Source: Spirochaetia bacterium
Lineage (GTDB): Bacteria; Spirochaetota; Spirochaetia; Treponematales; Rectinemataceae
Direction: 5' to 3'
DNA length: 64,000 bases
Assembly (NCBI GenBank): GCA_029975555.1
Contig: JARKOY010000174.1
Span: forward strand, 30,048-94,047
This document shows positions 42,215 to 51,672 of this stretch, one piece after another (the stretch's first letter is position 1; every line of letters starts with the position of its first letter). A program made the position numbers and the translations under genes. Under the pieces are notes generated by a model. The model was given only the letters and a program-made list of their open reading frames with translations. It was not told the origin of the DNA and made no database searches.

Positions 42215-43723
42215 TTGCAAATGCAGAATGTGCTGGAAATGAGCGGTATATGCAAATCATTTCCAGGGGTCAGAGCTCTACACAATGTGAGCTTTTCACT
42301 CAGAAAGGGTGAGGTACACGCCCTCATGGGCGAAAACGGGGCAGGGAAATCCACCTTGATAAAGGTCATCACAGGGGTATACGAGAAAGACGCTGGTCAG
42401 ATCCTGGTAGACGGAAAAGCGATACATTTCAGATCTCCTCAGGACGCTCAAAACTTTGGAGTAGGCGCCGTGTATCAGGAGATCATGCTCTGTCCCAATC
42501 TGACCGTTGCGGAAAACCTGTTTATCGGCCGCGGGCAGCACGCATTGGTCAACTGGAAACAGATGAAAGAAAAAGCCGCCCAGCTTCTGCGTTCGCTCGA
42601 CATCCCCGCAAGGCCGACGCAGCAGCTTTCCAGCTGTTCGCTTGCGGTGCAGCAAATGATCGCGATAGCCCGCGCGATTGATATGAACTGCAGGATTCTG
42701 ATCCTAGACGAACCGACTTCCTCGCTGGACGAAGAGGAAGTTCAAAAGCTTTTCAGGCTCATGCGGGAACTCAAAGCACGAGGGGTGGGGATCATCTTCG
42801 TAACCCACTTTCTTGATCAGGTCTATGAGATCAGCGACAGGATCACGGTTCTGCGCAATGGTGAGTTCATAGGAGAATATGAAGCGGCTTCTCTTCCCCA
42901 GTTCGAACTCGTCTCGAAAATGATGGGAAAGGCACTGGACGATGTATCGCAGATCAAAAAGGAGAAATCAGCATCCATTCAGCGAGGAGTGCCTGTCTAT
43001 GAGGCGGTTGGGCTTTCGAGCACTGCCGGGATAAAACCATTCGACTTCACGATACACAAGGGAGAGGTGAATGGGTTCATCGGGCTTCTTGGTTCGGGAA
43101 GAAGCGAGGCTGCGCGCGCGATATATGCCGCAGACAAAGTAATCGGCGGCGAAGTGAAAGTGAACGGGAAAAAAGTAAAGATAAGAGAGCCCATGCATGC
43201 CATGAAACTGGGTATCGGCTATCTGCCTGAGGATCGCAAAAGCGATGGTATCATCGCGGATCTTTCCGTTCGCGAGAACATCATACTTGCATTGCAGGTG
43301 CTGAAAGGGTTCTTTAAGCCTTTTTCCAGAAAGCAGGCTGAGGTATTCGCAGAAGAGTACATTAAATCCCTGAGCATCAAGACAGCGTCGACAAGCACGC
43401 CTGTCAAATCGCTCTCGGGCGGCAATCAGCAGAAGGTGATTATCGCGCGCTGGTTACTGACCCATCCTGAGTATCTCATCCTCGATGAGCCTACCCGAGG
43501 CATAGATGTCGGAACAAAGGTGGAGATACAGAAACTGGTTCTCAAGCTCGCCAGGGAGGGAGTCAGCATCACATTCATCTCTTCGGAGATCGAGGAAATG
43601 CTCCGCACCTGTTCCCGCTTGATAGTCATGAAGGACAGAGAAATCGCAGGAGAACTCAGCGGCGAGAATATGACAGAGCGGGACATCATGCATGTCATTG
43701 CCGGAGGGGGCACGAAATCATGA
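42215..43723 (+). CDS. ytfR: Sugar ABC transporter ATP-binding protein (YtfR-like, two ABC domains)
   Basis: A TTG start at 42215 is preferred over ATG 42221 because GGGGGAG ends 6 nt before the TTG and 12 nt before the ATG. The 502-residue protein contains two ABC cassettes: the first with Walker A GENGAGKSTLIKVITG and Walker B ILILDEPTSSLDEEE, the second with a degenerate Walker A GLLGSGRSEAARA and an intact signature LSGGNQQKVIIARWLL. This is the RbsA/YtfR pattern. It overlaps the first permease gene by 4 nt. Confidence 0.92.
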   Translation: MQMQNVLEMSGICKSFPGVRALHNVSFSLRKGEVHALMGENGAGKSTLIKVITGVYEKDAGQILVDGKAIHFRSPQDAQNFGVGAVYQEIMLCPNLTVAENLFIGRGQHALVNWKQMKEKAAQLLRSLDIPARPTQQLSSCSLAVQQMIAIARAIDMNCRILILDEPTSSLDEEEVQKLFRLMRELKARGVGIIFVTHFLDQVYEISDRITVLRNGEFIGEYEAASLPQFELVSKMMGKALDDVSQIKKEKSASIQRGVPVYEAVGLSSTAGIKPFDFTIHKGEVNGFIGLLGSGRSEAARAIYAADKVIGGEVKVNGKKVKIREPMHAMKLGIGYLPEDRKSDGIIADLSVRENIILALQVLKGFFKPFSRKQAEVFAEEYIKSLSIKTASTSTPVKSLSGGNQQKVIIARWLLTHPEYLILDEPTRGIDVGTKVEIQKLVLKLAREGVSITFISSEIEEMLRTCSRLIVMKDREIAGELSGENMTERDIMHVIAGGGTKS

Positions 43724-44826
43724 ACAAAATGAAAATCCGGAATTATCAGGCATTCCTCCCGCTCCTGGTTCTGGCCATTCTCATTCTTATCAACCTGCTG
43801 AAAGGCGCGGATTATTTCAGTATCTCAATCATCAATGGAGCGCTGTACGGGAATATTCCAAATATTCTTTTCGGCGCTTCGGAGCTGGTGATTCTGGCGA
43901 TCGGCATGACGCTGGTCACTTCATCCTCCGGTGGTCAGGATATCAGCGTCGGTGTGGCGGCAACAATCACATCGAGCGTTTTTGTCCGGGTAGTCCTGAA
44001 CGCACACGAAGTGACCTTGATGACGGTTCTGGGCGCGTTCCTGGTGAGTTGCCTGGTTGGTATTGCCATAGGAGCCTTCAATGGTACTCTGGTGGCCATA
44101 TTCAATGTTCAGCCCATGGTTGCGACGCTCATACTATTCACCGCGGGAAGGTCAATAGCGTTTCTGATCGATGGCAGGCTGTCTCCCATACTGGCGAACA
44201 GGATCACCAACCAGATAGGCAGCGTCATACCCGGAGTTCCCGTTCAGACACCGATACTGCTGACTGTTGTGTTCATTCTTTTGTTTTCGATCCTTCTCAA
44301 AATCACGAATCTCAAACTCTATGCCCAGTGTGTCGGTATCAATCAGAAAGCTGCGCGCCTCAACGGTATAAATCCTGTCAGCGTAAAACTTCTCACCTAC
44401 ATCATTCTTGGCGTCTGTTCCGCTGTTGCAGGGTTCATAGCGGTTACCAAAGCTGGTCGGCATGACAGCGTCAATTTGCTCAGATTTATTGAAATGGACG
44501 CAATACTCGCGGTAGCGATTGGAGGGAACGCGCTGAGCGGAGGCAAGTTCAGCATCACCGGCTCCGTCATAGGCGCGTATACGATAGAAGTGCTGAACAG
44601 AACTCTGCTGAGGCTTGAGGTGGGCACCGAAACAATCAAAGCCTTCAAAGCGGTGTTTATCATCATTCTCATGATTTTTGCGTCCCCTGTCGCGAGGGGA
44701 ACCGCCGCGAAAGCGGCACAATGGATACGTGCGAGATTTACGGGTATCGTCCGGCTTCCAGCCTCTAAGAAGGCTGAGGCATCGGAAGGATCCAAGGCCG
44801 ACGTTTCGGTCGAGAAAGAAGTATAG
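43720..44826 (+). CDS. ytfT: Sugar ABC transporter permease (YtfT-like)
   Basis: The 368-residue integral membrane protein (BPD_transp_2 family) has about nine to ten helices: FLPLLVLAILILINLL, IPNILFGASELVILAIGMTLV, the conserved GGQDISVGV loop, and the EAA-like cytoplasmic loop AVAIGGNALSGGKFSITGSVIGA that contacts the ATPase. The C-terminal ~40 residues are charged and rich in Ala/Lys. It is coupled to ytfR (4-nt overlap) and followed 1 nt later by the second permease gene. Confidence 0.92.
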   Translation: MNKMKIRNYQAFLPLLVLAILILINLLKGADYFSISIINGALYGNIPNILFGASELVILAIGMTLVTSSSGGQDISVGVAATITSSVFVRVVLNAHEVTLMTVLGAFLVSCLVGIAIGAFNGTLVAIFNVQPMVATLILFTAGRSIAFLIDGRLSPILANRITNQIGSVIPGVPVQTPILLTVVFILLFSILLKITNLKLYAQCVGINQKAARLNGINPVSVKLLTYIILGVCSAVAGFIAVTKAGRHDSVNLLRFIEMDAILAVAIGGNALSGGKFSITGSVIGAYTIEVLNRTLLRLEVGTETIKAFKAVFIIILMIFASPVARGTAAKAAQWIRARFTGIVRLPASKKAEASEGSKADVSVEKEV

Positions 44827-44827
44827 C

Positions 44828-45874
44828 ATGGAACCGATGAAGACAATGAAGCGAAGAGAGGCAATTTCAAATTCGAATCTTCTGCTCCTCATCGCTGCGG
44901 TGATATTTGTGCTGATGTACGGGATAGCGATTCTCTGCTACCCGCGCAGTTTCTTTCAATATCAGACATTCTTCGATCTGTTCAGTCTGAATGCCGCGCT
45001 CATCATCATTACGCTCGGCGAAACCATCGTCATGATCGGTGGGGGTATCGATATTTCTATCGGTGCAGTGACAGGCCTGGTCACCATGTGCTGTGCGGTA
45101 TACCTCGAATCAGGAAATGGAAGCATCGAAGGTTCGATTCTCCTTGCCCTTGGTATAGGAATCGCGTTTGGTCTCATGCAGGGATTCCTTATCGCATATC
45201 TGGAAATACAACCATTTATCATTACGCTTGCCGGCATGTTTCTCGCGAACGGGCTGCTGACGACCATTCACAAGGATCCGCTCAATGTGACCATGCCGCA
45301 CTTTGTAAGACTGAGAGATACCGTCATCGTCATTCCATGGCTCGGCACCATGAACAGGCTCGGTAATTTCATACCGCTCGAGGTCAAACCTGGCGCTATT
45401 GTGGTTGTGGTGCTTATCATCGTATTGAGCGTCTTTCTACATTGGTCGCGTTTCGGGCGCAATCTATACGCCGTTGGCGGTAATAGCCAGAGCGCGCTGA
45501 TGCTCGGTATCAATGTGAAAAGAACGAAGTTTATTTCGTTCGTGCTGTGTGGATTGCTTTCCGGCATCGCTGGTTTTGTATTCATCATGACCACAGGGGC
45601 CGGCAATGTCGGTAATGCTTCGGGTTTTGAGATGAAAGCCATCGCGGGATCCATCATCGGCGGTACGATGCTCACAGGAGGCGTAGGAAACCTGATCGGT
45701 TCGCCCATTGGAGCATTGACGCTTCTGACGATCAACGAATTGATACGCGCAGCGGGCATCAACTCGAATTTCCAGGCAATAGCCAGCGGATTGCTGCTGT
45801 GCCTCTTCATTGTGCTGCAGAGCAGCGTCCTGTGGCTGCGCCGTACAGGCGGTTTCAAGTTGAAGGGGACATGA
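44828..45874 (+). CDS. yjfF: Sugar ABC transporter permease (YjfF-like)
   Basis: The start at 44828 follows the previous stop by 1 nt; longer readings run back into ytfT. The 348-residue protein has the same plan as ytf[42 protein letters not shown], and the ATPase-contact loop [27 protein letters not shown]. Two different permeases plus YtfR-type ATPase form a heterodimeric importer, typical of the Ytf system. Its stop codon touches the broken end of an IS3 element. Confidence 0.92.
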   Translation: MEPMKTMKRREAISNSNLLLLIAAVIFVLMYGIAILCYPRSFFQYQTFFDLFSLNAALIIITLGETIVMIGGGIDISIGAVTGLVTMCCAVYLESGNGSIEGSILLALGIGIAFGLMQGFLIAYLEIQPFIITLAGMFLANGLLTTIHKDPLNVTMPHFVRLRDTVIVIPWLGTMNRLGNFIPLEVKPGAIVVVVLIIVLSVFLHWSRFGRNLYAVGGNSQSALMLGINVKRTKFISFVLCGLLSGIAGFVFIMTTGAGNVGNASGFEMKAIAGSIIGGTMLTGGVGNLIGSPIGALTLLTINELIRAAGINSNFQAIASGLLLCLFIVLQSSVLWLRRTGGFKLKGT

Positions 45875-45879
45875 TACGA

Positions 45880-46650
45880 TTATAGTACACCTCTATGTAC
45901 TCGAATACCGCTGTCCTAACCACCTTTCTCCTCGCTGTTCCATCAAGTTCTTCTAGTTCCCGTTTTAACGTCTTAAAAAACGACTCGGCACAGGCGTTGT
46001 CCCAGCAATTACCCTTTCTGCTCATGCTTCGGATTAAGTGCGGCAGGCCATCGAACAGTATGGCCCCCGTTCAGAGTGGAACACAAGAGCCCCTGGTGGT
46101 CGTTTCATTACCACAGCCATCATAAACGACGTATCGATCACTAGGGTCGCTGTCATATCGGTTCGCATTGACCATCCTACCACTTGCCGATCAAAAAGAT
46201 CGATGACGACGCACAGATACAGCCAGCCGTCTTTCGTTGGCAGAGACGTGATGTCGGAAACCAAGGCAGTATTTGGCAGGGCAACATCGAACTGCCGATC
46301 CAGGATATTCTCCGCCACTGGTTCCGTGTGTCGAGAATTATTCGTTATTTGAAACTTTTTGTGCTTTTTACACATAAGATCATGCAGCCGCATGAGCCGG
46401 GCTACACGATTATGCCCAACAGCCATACCCTGATTCTTGAGTTCCTGCCATACCCGGGGACTGCCATATCGTCGCCGATGCCGTTTCTGGATTGCCCGAA
46501 TCTGCTCCACAAGGGCTCGATCCTTCTCTCCTCGTGCCGCTACAGGTCGTTTTCTCCATGCGTAGTAGTCAGATGTACTTACAGCAAGCACCCTCGCCAT
46601 CTTCTCGACCGGCCACTGCTGTAGGTGGTCAGCCATAAACCGGTAGCTCA
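45880..46650 (-). pseudogene. IS3-family transposase OrfB, frameshifted and truncated
   Basis: The main open part (46034-46651, 205 residues) holds the OrfB start, HTH_21 domain (RAIQKRHRRRYGSPRVWQELK) and the integrase core VSDITSLPTKDGWLYLCVVIDLFDRQVVGWS. It ends in [14 protein letters not shown]. In another frame the protein continues with [21 protein letters not shown] and [10 protein letters not shown], up to about 45885. So one frameshift separates the second and third catalytic acids, and the last ~25 codons and the right IS end are missing at the yjfF stop. The element cannot transpose by itself. Confidence 0.85.
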
Positions 46651-46896
46651 TTTCCGGTTTTCCTTCACGGAGAAGATAGCAACTGCTTTTTTTAGTATTT
46701 CGTTCGTTTCTCGCAAGTCCGCAATTTCTTTCCGTAGATTGAATAGCTCTTCATCTCGTGGGTTGCCTTGCCCCGGAAATGCTTTCTTCCCTGAATCTTC
46801 CTGGGCTTCTTCTCGTTTCCAGCGGTTTAATAACCCTGAATCAATACCAAAATCTCGTGCAACTGATGCCGCGCTCTTCCCCGAGGTCTTGCGCAT
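46648..46896 (-). CDS. IS3-family OrfA (helix-turn-helix), probably 5' truncated
   Basis: The 82-residue product has the OrfA pattern SGKSAASVARDFGIDSGLLNRWKREE followed by a leucine-zipper helix (LFNLRKEIADLRETNEILKKAVAIF). The usual first 15-20 residues before SGKS are replaced by an unrelated frame that opens at a TAG. The ATG overlaps codons expected to be internal, so the 5' end is probably lost. It overlaps OrfB by 4 nt. No clear terminal inverted repeat is visible up to 47117. Confidence 0.75.
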   Translation of the reverse strand: MRKTSGKSAASVARDFGIDSGLLNRWKREEAQEDSGKKAFPGQGNPRDEELFNLRKEIADLRETNEILKKAVAIFSVKENRK

Positions 46897-47117
46897 CTGG
46901 AGTGCATTACGCTTCAGGAGGGCTTCACGGACGTTTGCTGAGGATGCCCCCTAGGATCGGGAAACCCTGAATCCTCTGAGTGTCCGGTGAACGGCCCGAC
47001 GATCGATTATTGCACCTCCGCCTCCGCGGTGCTTTCCTCAATATCTTCGCCGGCAACGGCCGTCTCTGGTAAAAGGATCAATAGGCCGACGGCGCTGGTA
47101 GCAGCAGCTCTGGGTAG

Positions 47118-50100
47118 CTAGCGTTGAGGTTTTTCGACGAAGTCCAAGGGTTGGATCCCAAGCTCTTCGCATACCTTTAAAACCGCGGCTAGAGCTTTAT
47201 GCCGGTCCACATAGAAATCCGATTCGCGCACTCGCACGAACTTCCAGCCAGCACGTTCGAGTTGTCGCTGGCGCGCCATATCGTGTTCGTACTGCTCCGG
47301 CCCGTGCCACACATCGCCGTCGCATTCGACAGCAAGTCGTGCATCAAGCCCTTCGACAACTAGGTCGATTCGATAGCCTGCGACATCGACCTGTGGACGG
47401 ACTCTGAACTTTCGTCGCAATAGTTCTAGAGCGACTTCGACCTCGAACCAACTCTCGTAGGGATCGGGCTGCGTTCCGATTTGTCGGGGCTTCCTAGCTT
47501 CTCGCTCGAGGCGTTCGAGTTCCTCGAAAAGAGCCTCTACCTTAGCAGGGTTCTTGAAGAACCTGATTAGTTGGTAACGTAAATCGTCGGGTGCAAGGTC
47601 GTGAAGCTCGACACTGTGGAAAAGCCAGACCTGGTCTCGTGCTCGGCTCATCGCCACATTGAAACGCCGGATATCTGGGAGACGTGTAAGGGCTCGATAA
47701 TTCACGTTCGGGGCGATCACTAGCGAGAGGAAGATCACGTCTCTCTGGTCGCCCTGGAAGGTGGCGGGTTCGCCACACCGCAAGCGGCGCTCTTCGATCA
47801 CCCGGGGATCCAGCCTTTGTGCAAGTAGAGTCTCGATGTGCTGCGCCTGCGCGTGCCCTTGCAAGGCGATAACCCCCATAGTCTTTCCTTCGTAGGCGTC
47901 GTCATCCACAAGCTTCACGATGGTTTCTACGAGGGCTTCGGCCTCGGCGCGATTTCGGATTCTTTGTCCGTCTCCCTCACAGGCACCTTCGGCCACAAAC
48001 TGAGAGCACAAAGGTAGGAGCCTTTGGGGTGGCGCTTGCCGCAGCGGGATTAGTGGTGCATCGCGGTAGCACAGATCGTTGCTGAAGCGGATGATCTCGG
48101 GCATGCAGCGGAAGTGCTCGCGCAGGGTGATTTGGTTGCCAAACGTTCGCTCAGCATGGTCGAAGAGGCTCGAATCCGGGCGGTATTCGTCCCGAAACCG
48201 AAACTCGTTCAGATGTTCCCGCACCAACCGTGCGATGTCGTCCTCCAGCACGCCGACCGCTTCGGGACTGTTTTGTTTGTCGTCACCCACCACGACAATG
48301 CGCTTTGCAAGCAGGAGCAGTAACAGGACATCAAGGCCCGCCTGTGATGCCTCGTCAACGATGACTGTGTCGAATAGACCGGGTACCGCATCAACGGAGT
48401 CCCAAAGCTTGTGAAATGGCATGATCCAGGCAGGAATCTTCGGGACACACTCGATAAGGTACTTCTGCGCCGTTCGGCGGTGGCGATATGCATACTTCCC
48501 AGTGCCCTTGCCAATCCTATCCACAGCCTTTGTCCAGGCGTTAAGACTCTGAATGGTTTTTTCGTCTAAACGATCGAAAAAGGCTTTCCACGCGCGAAGG
48601 TAAACGACTCTTTCTGTCGCTTTCTCAATCTTCTGCTTCAAGCGGTGGTATTGCTCTACGCGCGCTTCGTAGCCCGACGTGGAAGAGAACCGCTCCAGCC
48701 CAGCACGAGCAGCCGCCCAATTCCAAGCTTCTCGAAGCTTGCGGATACGCTCCTGCCAAAGCGGTTCGCCACCAGTGCTGCGGAAGCACTCTGCAAGACC
48801 CGGGCACAACTTATCGAGCTTCTTGAGCAGGGCCTCGTAAGATGCGAGACGTTGCTTCTTTTTCCGGATGGCTTCTCGCTTCTGCCACGCGGTGCGCCAG
48901 GCGATGACATCGCGCGTCCGAACGGCCTCCTCAAGGGTGCGCATGCAAGGGTGGGCTTCTGAGCCGCGCTGTACGCTAAGCACAGTCTCAAGAAGTTGAT
49001 TGAGCTCTTGCTGAGTGTCGCGAGTCTTACGAAAGGCTAGCACCGCATCAATGGCCTTCAACCAATCATTGCGATCGCTGGGAGACAGAAGGCCCGTACG
49101 ATTCGAACCTAGAACAGTCGCCAACATGCTCGCCTCCTCAGACCTAAAGAACGCCAGCAGTTCTTTGAGTTCGGCCGTCAGCTCTTGGGCGCTGATAACA
49201 GCTTGCCTAAGGCTCTGCACCTCCACAAATGAGGTGCCCCATAGTTCTCGCAGCTCGCGAACCCTGCGTCGCAGCGCTAAATAGTCGCGAACGCGTCGAA
49301 TCTGCTCGACCTGTGCGGCCTTCTTCCCGTCAACTACACAATGCTCGACAATGTAGCGAGTCTCCCTTACTACACGGGGGGCAAGAACCCAGAGGCCCTT
49401 CCAGCCACCCGCCTCAAGGTGCGCTAGGCGTCGCGTGACGTCAGTTATCAGCCGGTCTTCTGTGATGTCGTCCGGAAGCTCGACTCGGGCCGAGCCGACC
49501 GACTCGAGGAGGCGCGTTGCGTCATCTAGCAGGGCCTCCAAATCGGTTGCACGTTGACTCCACCGAGCCTCAGCTCCGCCCAGCAAGTCTCCAAGAATGA
49601 TTTCTAAGATTTTACCCAAGACTCGTTCGGCGTGTAGCGCACAATCCTCGAGCCTCTGTAGGGCTTCGCGCAGCCCCTGGAGTTGCTCCGTCCCGACCGC
49701 CTCCAGAAACTCGATTTTCGCTCCATTCACCCCTCGGCTCATCCGCTGCTCCGACTCCTTGGCAGCAGCCAACCGTGCGACCAACGCAGAGAATTCTTCC
49801 GGTTCCAGAAGGTCTCCATCTCCGATCTCAAGCTCCAGCTCGGCATAGGCGTCTTTCGTCAACCAGGCGTGGGTTTCAGCAAGAAGGGCGCTTTCAGAGG
49901 AGTCGAGGGGGAATTGTGCATCGGCAGACAGCTTTGGAAACCAGCCGAATTCCTGTTCCTGCTCGGCTACCTGCCGCGCAATTTGTGCCGCTGTTCCAGA
50001 GTAACCACTGGGCAGCTCGTGCGAGTGCATCTCCGCCTCTCGAAACATACGCAAGTCGCGTTCAACACGGGCCAGATCGTCTTCGAGTCCTCGAAGTATA

Positions 50101-51575
50101 GTTTCTGCATCTTCAATCGCTTGTTGCGCAGCCAGTGCTCCGCGCCATTCGTTCTTGCGCCTTAGAATCCCGCGGACGCTCTCGTCGAGAAGGCGCTGGT
50201 CCTCGCGTGAGGAACCCAGTGCCGTCACGCAGAGGTCCCGTACGTCGTCGGGGAGCAGGCCGCGCAGAACCGTAAGCGCCTTGGGAGCGTGGGCGGTGAC
50301 CAATATACGCTCGCCCCTGGCGAGCAGATGACAGATCAGGTTCGCGATCGTGTGACTCTTCCCTGTCCCCGGTGGCCCTTTGACGAGCACGCATGGATCT
50401 CGCTGAAGGCGGCGGGCGATCTGCCGCTGTTCTTCGTTGGTCGGCAGCGGAAACAAGAGGCTATCGGTATCAGAGGCACCGGGTGTCTCATCCTCGGGCG
50501 CATCGTCAACACCAGCACTTGAAGGCGCCCCTTCTCGCAGGAGGCGATTCCATGGCGGTGTACATCCCAAGCCAGTCTTAGTGGCGCGTTCGAGGAACTT
50601 GTTGATCAAGTCCATATAGGCCGTAGACTGCCGCTCCCGAAGGACGAGAGCAGGCGCGAACGATAGGCGCGGATATTTCTCGACCCGCTCGGCATGCTGT
50701 AACGTTTCGCTGATCTGCGCATCGCTGCTAAGACTGTTAGCAATTTCGTGTAACAGGGGGGCAACGATTGTGGTGTCCCAAGCTTGGATGTCGAGCGTTT
50801 CGAGCTGCTCGCGGACCTTGTCCTCGTTCAGCCGCGGCCGATGCTGAAGTTCGAGCATGTCAAGCTCTATGCGAAAACCATCGAACGAGGCCGCAGGCAC
50901 AACAGTGAGCACGCCTCGTACTGCGTCGAGTGTGAGTTCAGCGGGCGCGGTCAATACATGACGCTCGACATCTGTGCCACTGGGGTCGCGCCACTGCAGT
51001 AACCCGATCGCAAGCACTAACTCATATCGCTCCTCGGCCTCTTCGAGCCTGCGGCGCATAAAGTCGAGGGTCTTATAGATGTTTTGCACTTCTTGCCATT
51101 GGCGCATCTCTTGCGCCCAGGGCTTCCACTTATAAATGAGATACTCGAGCCAGGCCTCCTCGACCTCCGGATGATCTGACAGCCGACGCAGCTCGGGCAC
51201 CTTCTCGATGATCATCCTTTGTGTGCCTTCGGACGCATCGGGGTCCGGAACTCGCTGCTCGACGATCACTGTAATCTCAGGCCGCGGTTCTGGTTCTTTA
51301 TCCGGCAGGTCCAGATCCTCGACGCGGATCCAATCTTCGAGGACCATAGGCACCGGCGGCCGTGTGGGCATCTGCTTTTTCCGAACCTCCAGCCAGAATC
51401 CAGCAAAATCATCCGGTTTGTCGCTCAGAAAGGGCGAGCGGCACTCGGGGCGCTCCTTGGGAATCTTTGCGAGCCATAGAATCTTATCATCCAGACCGTA
51501 GGCATTGATGCGCTTACGCCTGATAAGCGCCGACCCCTTAAGAAATGAGAGGAGATAAAATCCCTTATTGTCCAT
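47118..51575 (-). CDS. SF1 Upf1-like helicase with C-terminal DUF559/Vsr-type nuclease domain
   Basis: This 1485-residue protein combines an N-terminal domain of unknown type (about 1-390), a complete superfamily 1 helicase and a nuclease. Helicase motifs: Walker A KGPPGTGKSHT (about 399-409), Walker B VIVDEASQAGL (about 1070), VVVGDDKQNSPEAV, LREHFRCMPEII, and motif VI NVAMSRARDQVWLF. Between Walker A and B about 600 residues are largely coiled coil. The nuclease (about 1365-1470) has FEVEVALEL, YRIDLVVEG and LAVECDGDVWHG, the E-D-ExC/D pattern of DUF559 and Vsr endonucleases. Single-protein helicase-nucleases of this kind occur as anti-phage genes (for example Hhe- or Mokosh-like); defence is inference. 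It overlaps the 35-codon ORF. Confidence 0.85.
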   Translation of the reverse strand: MDNKGFYLLSFLKGSALIRRKRINAYGLDDKILWLAKIPKERPECRSPFLSDKPDDFAGFWLEVRKKQMPTRPPVPMVLEDWIRVEDLDLPDKEPEPRPEITVIVEQRVPDPDASEGTQRMIIEKVPELRRLSDHPEVEEAWLEYLIYKWKPWAQEMRQWQEVQNIYKTLDFMRRRLEEAEERYELVLAIGLLQWRDPSGTDVERHVLTAPAELTLDAVRGVLTVVPAASFDGFRIELDMLELQHRPRLNEDKVREQLETLDIQAWDTTIVAPLLHEIANSLSSDAQISETLQHAERVEKYPRLSFAPALVLRERQSTAYMDLINKFLERATKTGLGCTPPWNRLLREGAPSSAGVDDAPEDETPGASDTDSLLFPLPTNEEQRQIARRLQRDPCVLVKGPPGTGKSHTIANLICHLLARGERILVTAHAPKALTVLRGLLPDDVRDLCVTALGSSREDQRLLDESVRGILRRKNEWRGALAAQQAIEDAETILRGLEDDLARVERDLRMFREAEMHSHELPSGYSGTAAQIARQVAEQEQEFGWFPKLSADAQFPLDSSESALLAETHAWLTKDAYAELELEIGDGDLLEPEEFSALVARLAAAKESEQRMSRGVNGAKIEFLEAVGTEQLQGLREALQRLEDCALHAERVLGKILEIILGDLLGGAEARWSQRATDLEALLDDATRLLESVGSARVELPDDITEDRLITDVTRRLAHLEAGGWKGLWVLAPRVVRETRYIVEHCVVDGKKAAQVEQIRRVRDYLALRRRVRELRELWGTSFVEVQSLRQAVISAQELTAELKELLAFFRSEEASMLATVLGSNRTGLLSPSDRNDWLKAIDAVLAFRKTRDTQQELNQLLETVLSVQRGSEAHPCMRTLEEAVRTRDVIAWRTAWQKREAIRKKKQRLASYEALLKKLDKLCPGLAECFRSTGGEPLWQERIRKLREAWNWAAARAGLERFSSTSGYEARVEQYHRLKQKIEKATERVVYLRAWKAFFDRLDEKTIQSLNAWTKAVDRIGKGTGKYAYRHRRTAQKYLIECVPKIPAWIMPFHKLWDSVDAVPGLFDTVIVDEASQAGLDVLLLLLLAKRIVVVGDDKQNSPEAVGVLEDDIARLVREHLNEFRFRDEYRPDSSLFDHAERTFGNQITLREHFRCMPEIIRFSNDLCYRDAPLIPLRQAPPQRLLPLCSQFVAEGACEGDGQRIRNRAEAEALVETIVKLVDDDAYEGKTMGVIALQGHAQAQHIETLLAQRLDPRVIEERRLRCGEPATFQGDQRDVIFLSLVIAPNVNYRALTRLPDIRRFNVAMSRARDQVWLFHSVELHDLAPDDLRYQLIRFFKNPAKVEALFEELERLEREARKPRQIGTQPDPYESWFEVEVALELLRRKFRVRPQVDVAGYRIDLVVEGLDARLAVECDGDVWHGPEQYEHDMARQRQLERAGWKFVRVRESDFYVDRHKALAAVLKVCEELGIQPLDFVEKPQR

Positions 51576-51672
51576 ACCCCAGATCCTTTAGATTTTTTGC
51601 AATGGCTTCATCGAGCTTCTTGGCTTCAGCCTGCTGCTTGTGCAGGTGCATAGAAAATCCATATCCCCTCAT
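51565..51672 (-). CDS. 35-codon ORF resembling the HsdM C-terminal tail
   Basis: The ORF has a strong ribosome site (AGGAGG, 7 nt before the ATG). Its ATG overlaps the fic stop (ATGA), and its stop lies inside the start of the helicase gene. Residues 15-35, reading AEAKKLDEAIAKNLKDLGYG before the last residue, look like the coiled end of type I methyltransferase HsdM proteins. It may be a small coupling peptide or the expressed tail of a lost hsdM. Translation would link fic to the helicase. Confidence 0.6.
   Translation of the reverse strand: MRGYGFSMHLHKQQAEAKKLDEAIAKNLKDLGYGQ

Noticed and set aside
47000..47117. Possible extra gene between the helicase and the IS3 element
   Set aside because: The short in-frame stretch after the helicase stop is only its read-through frame; no start or motif.
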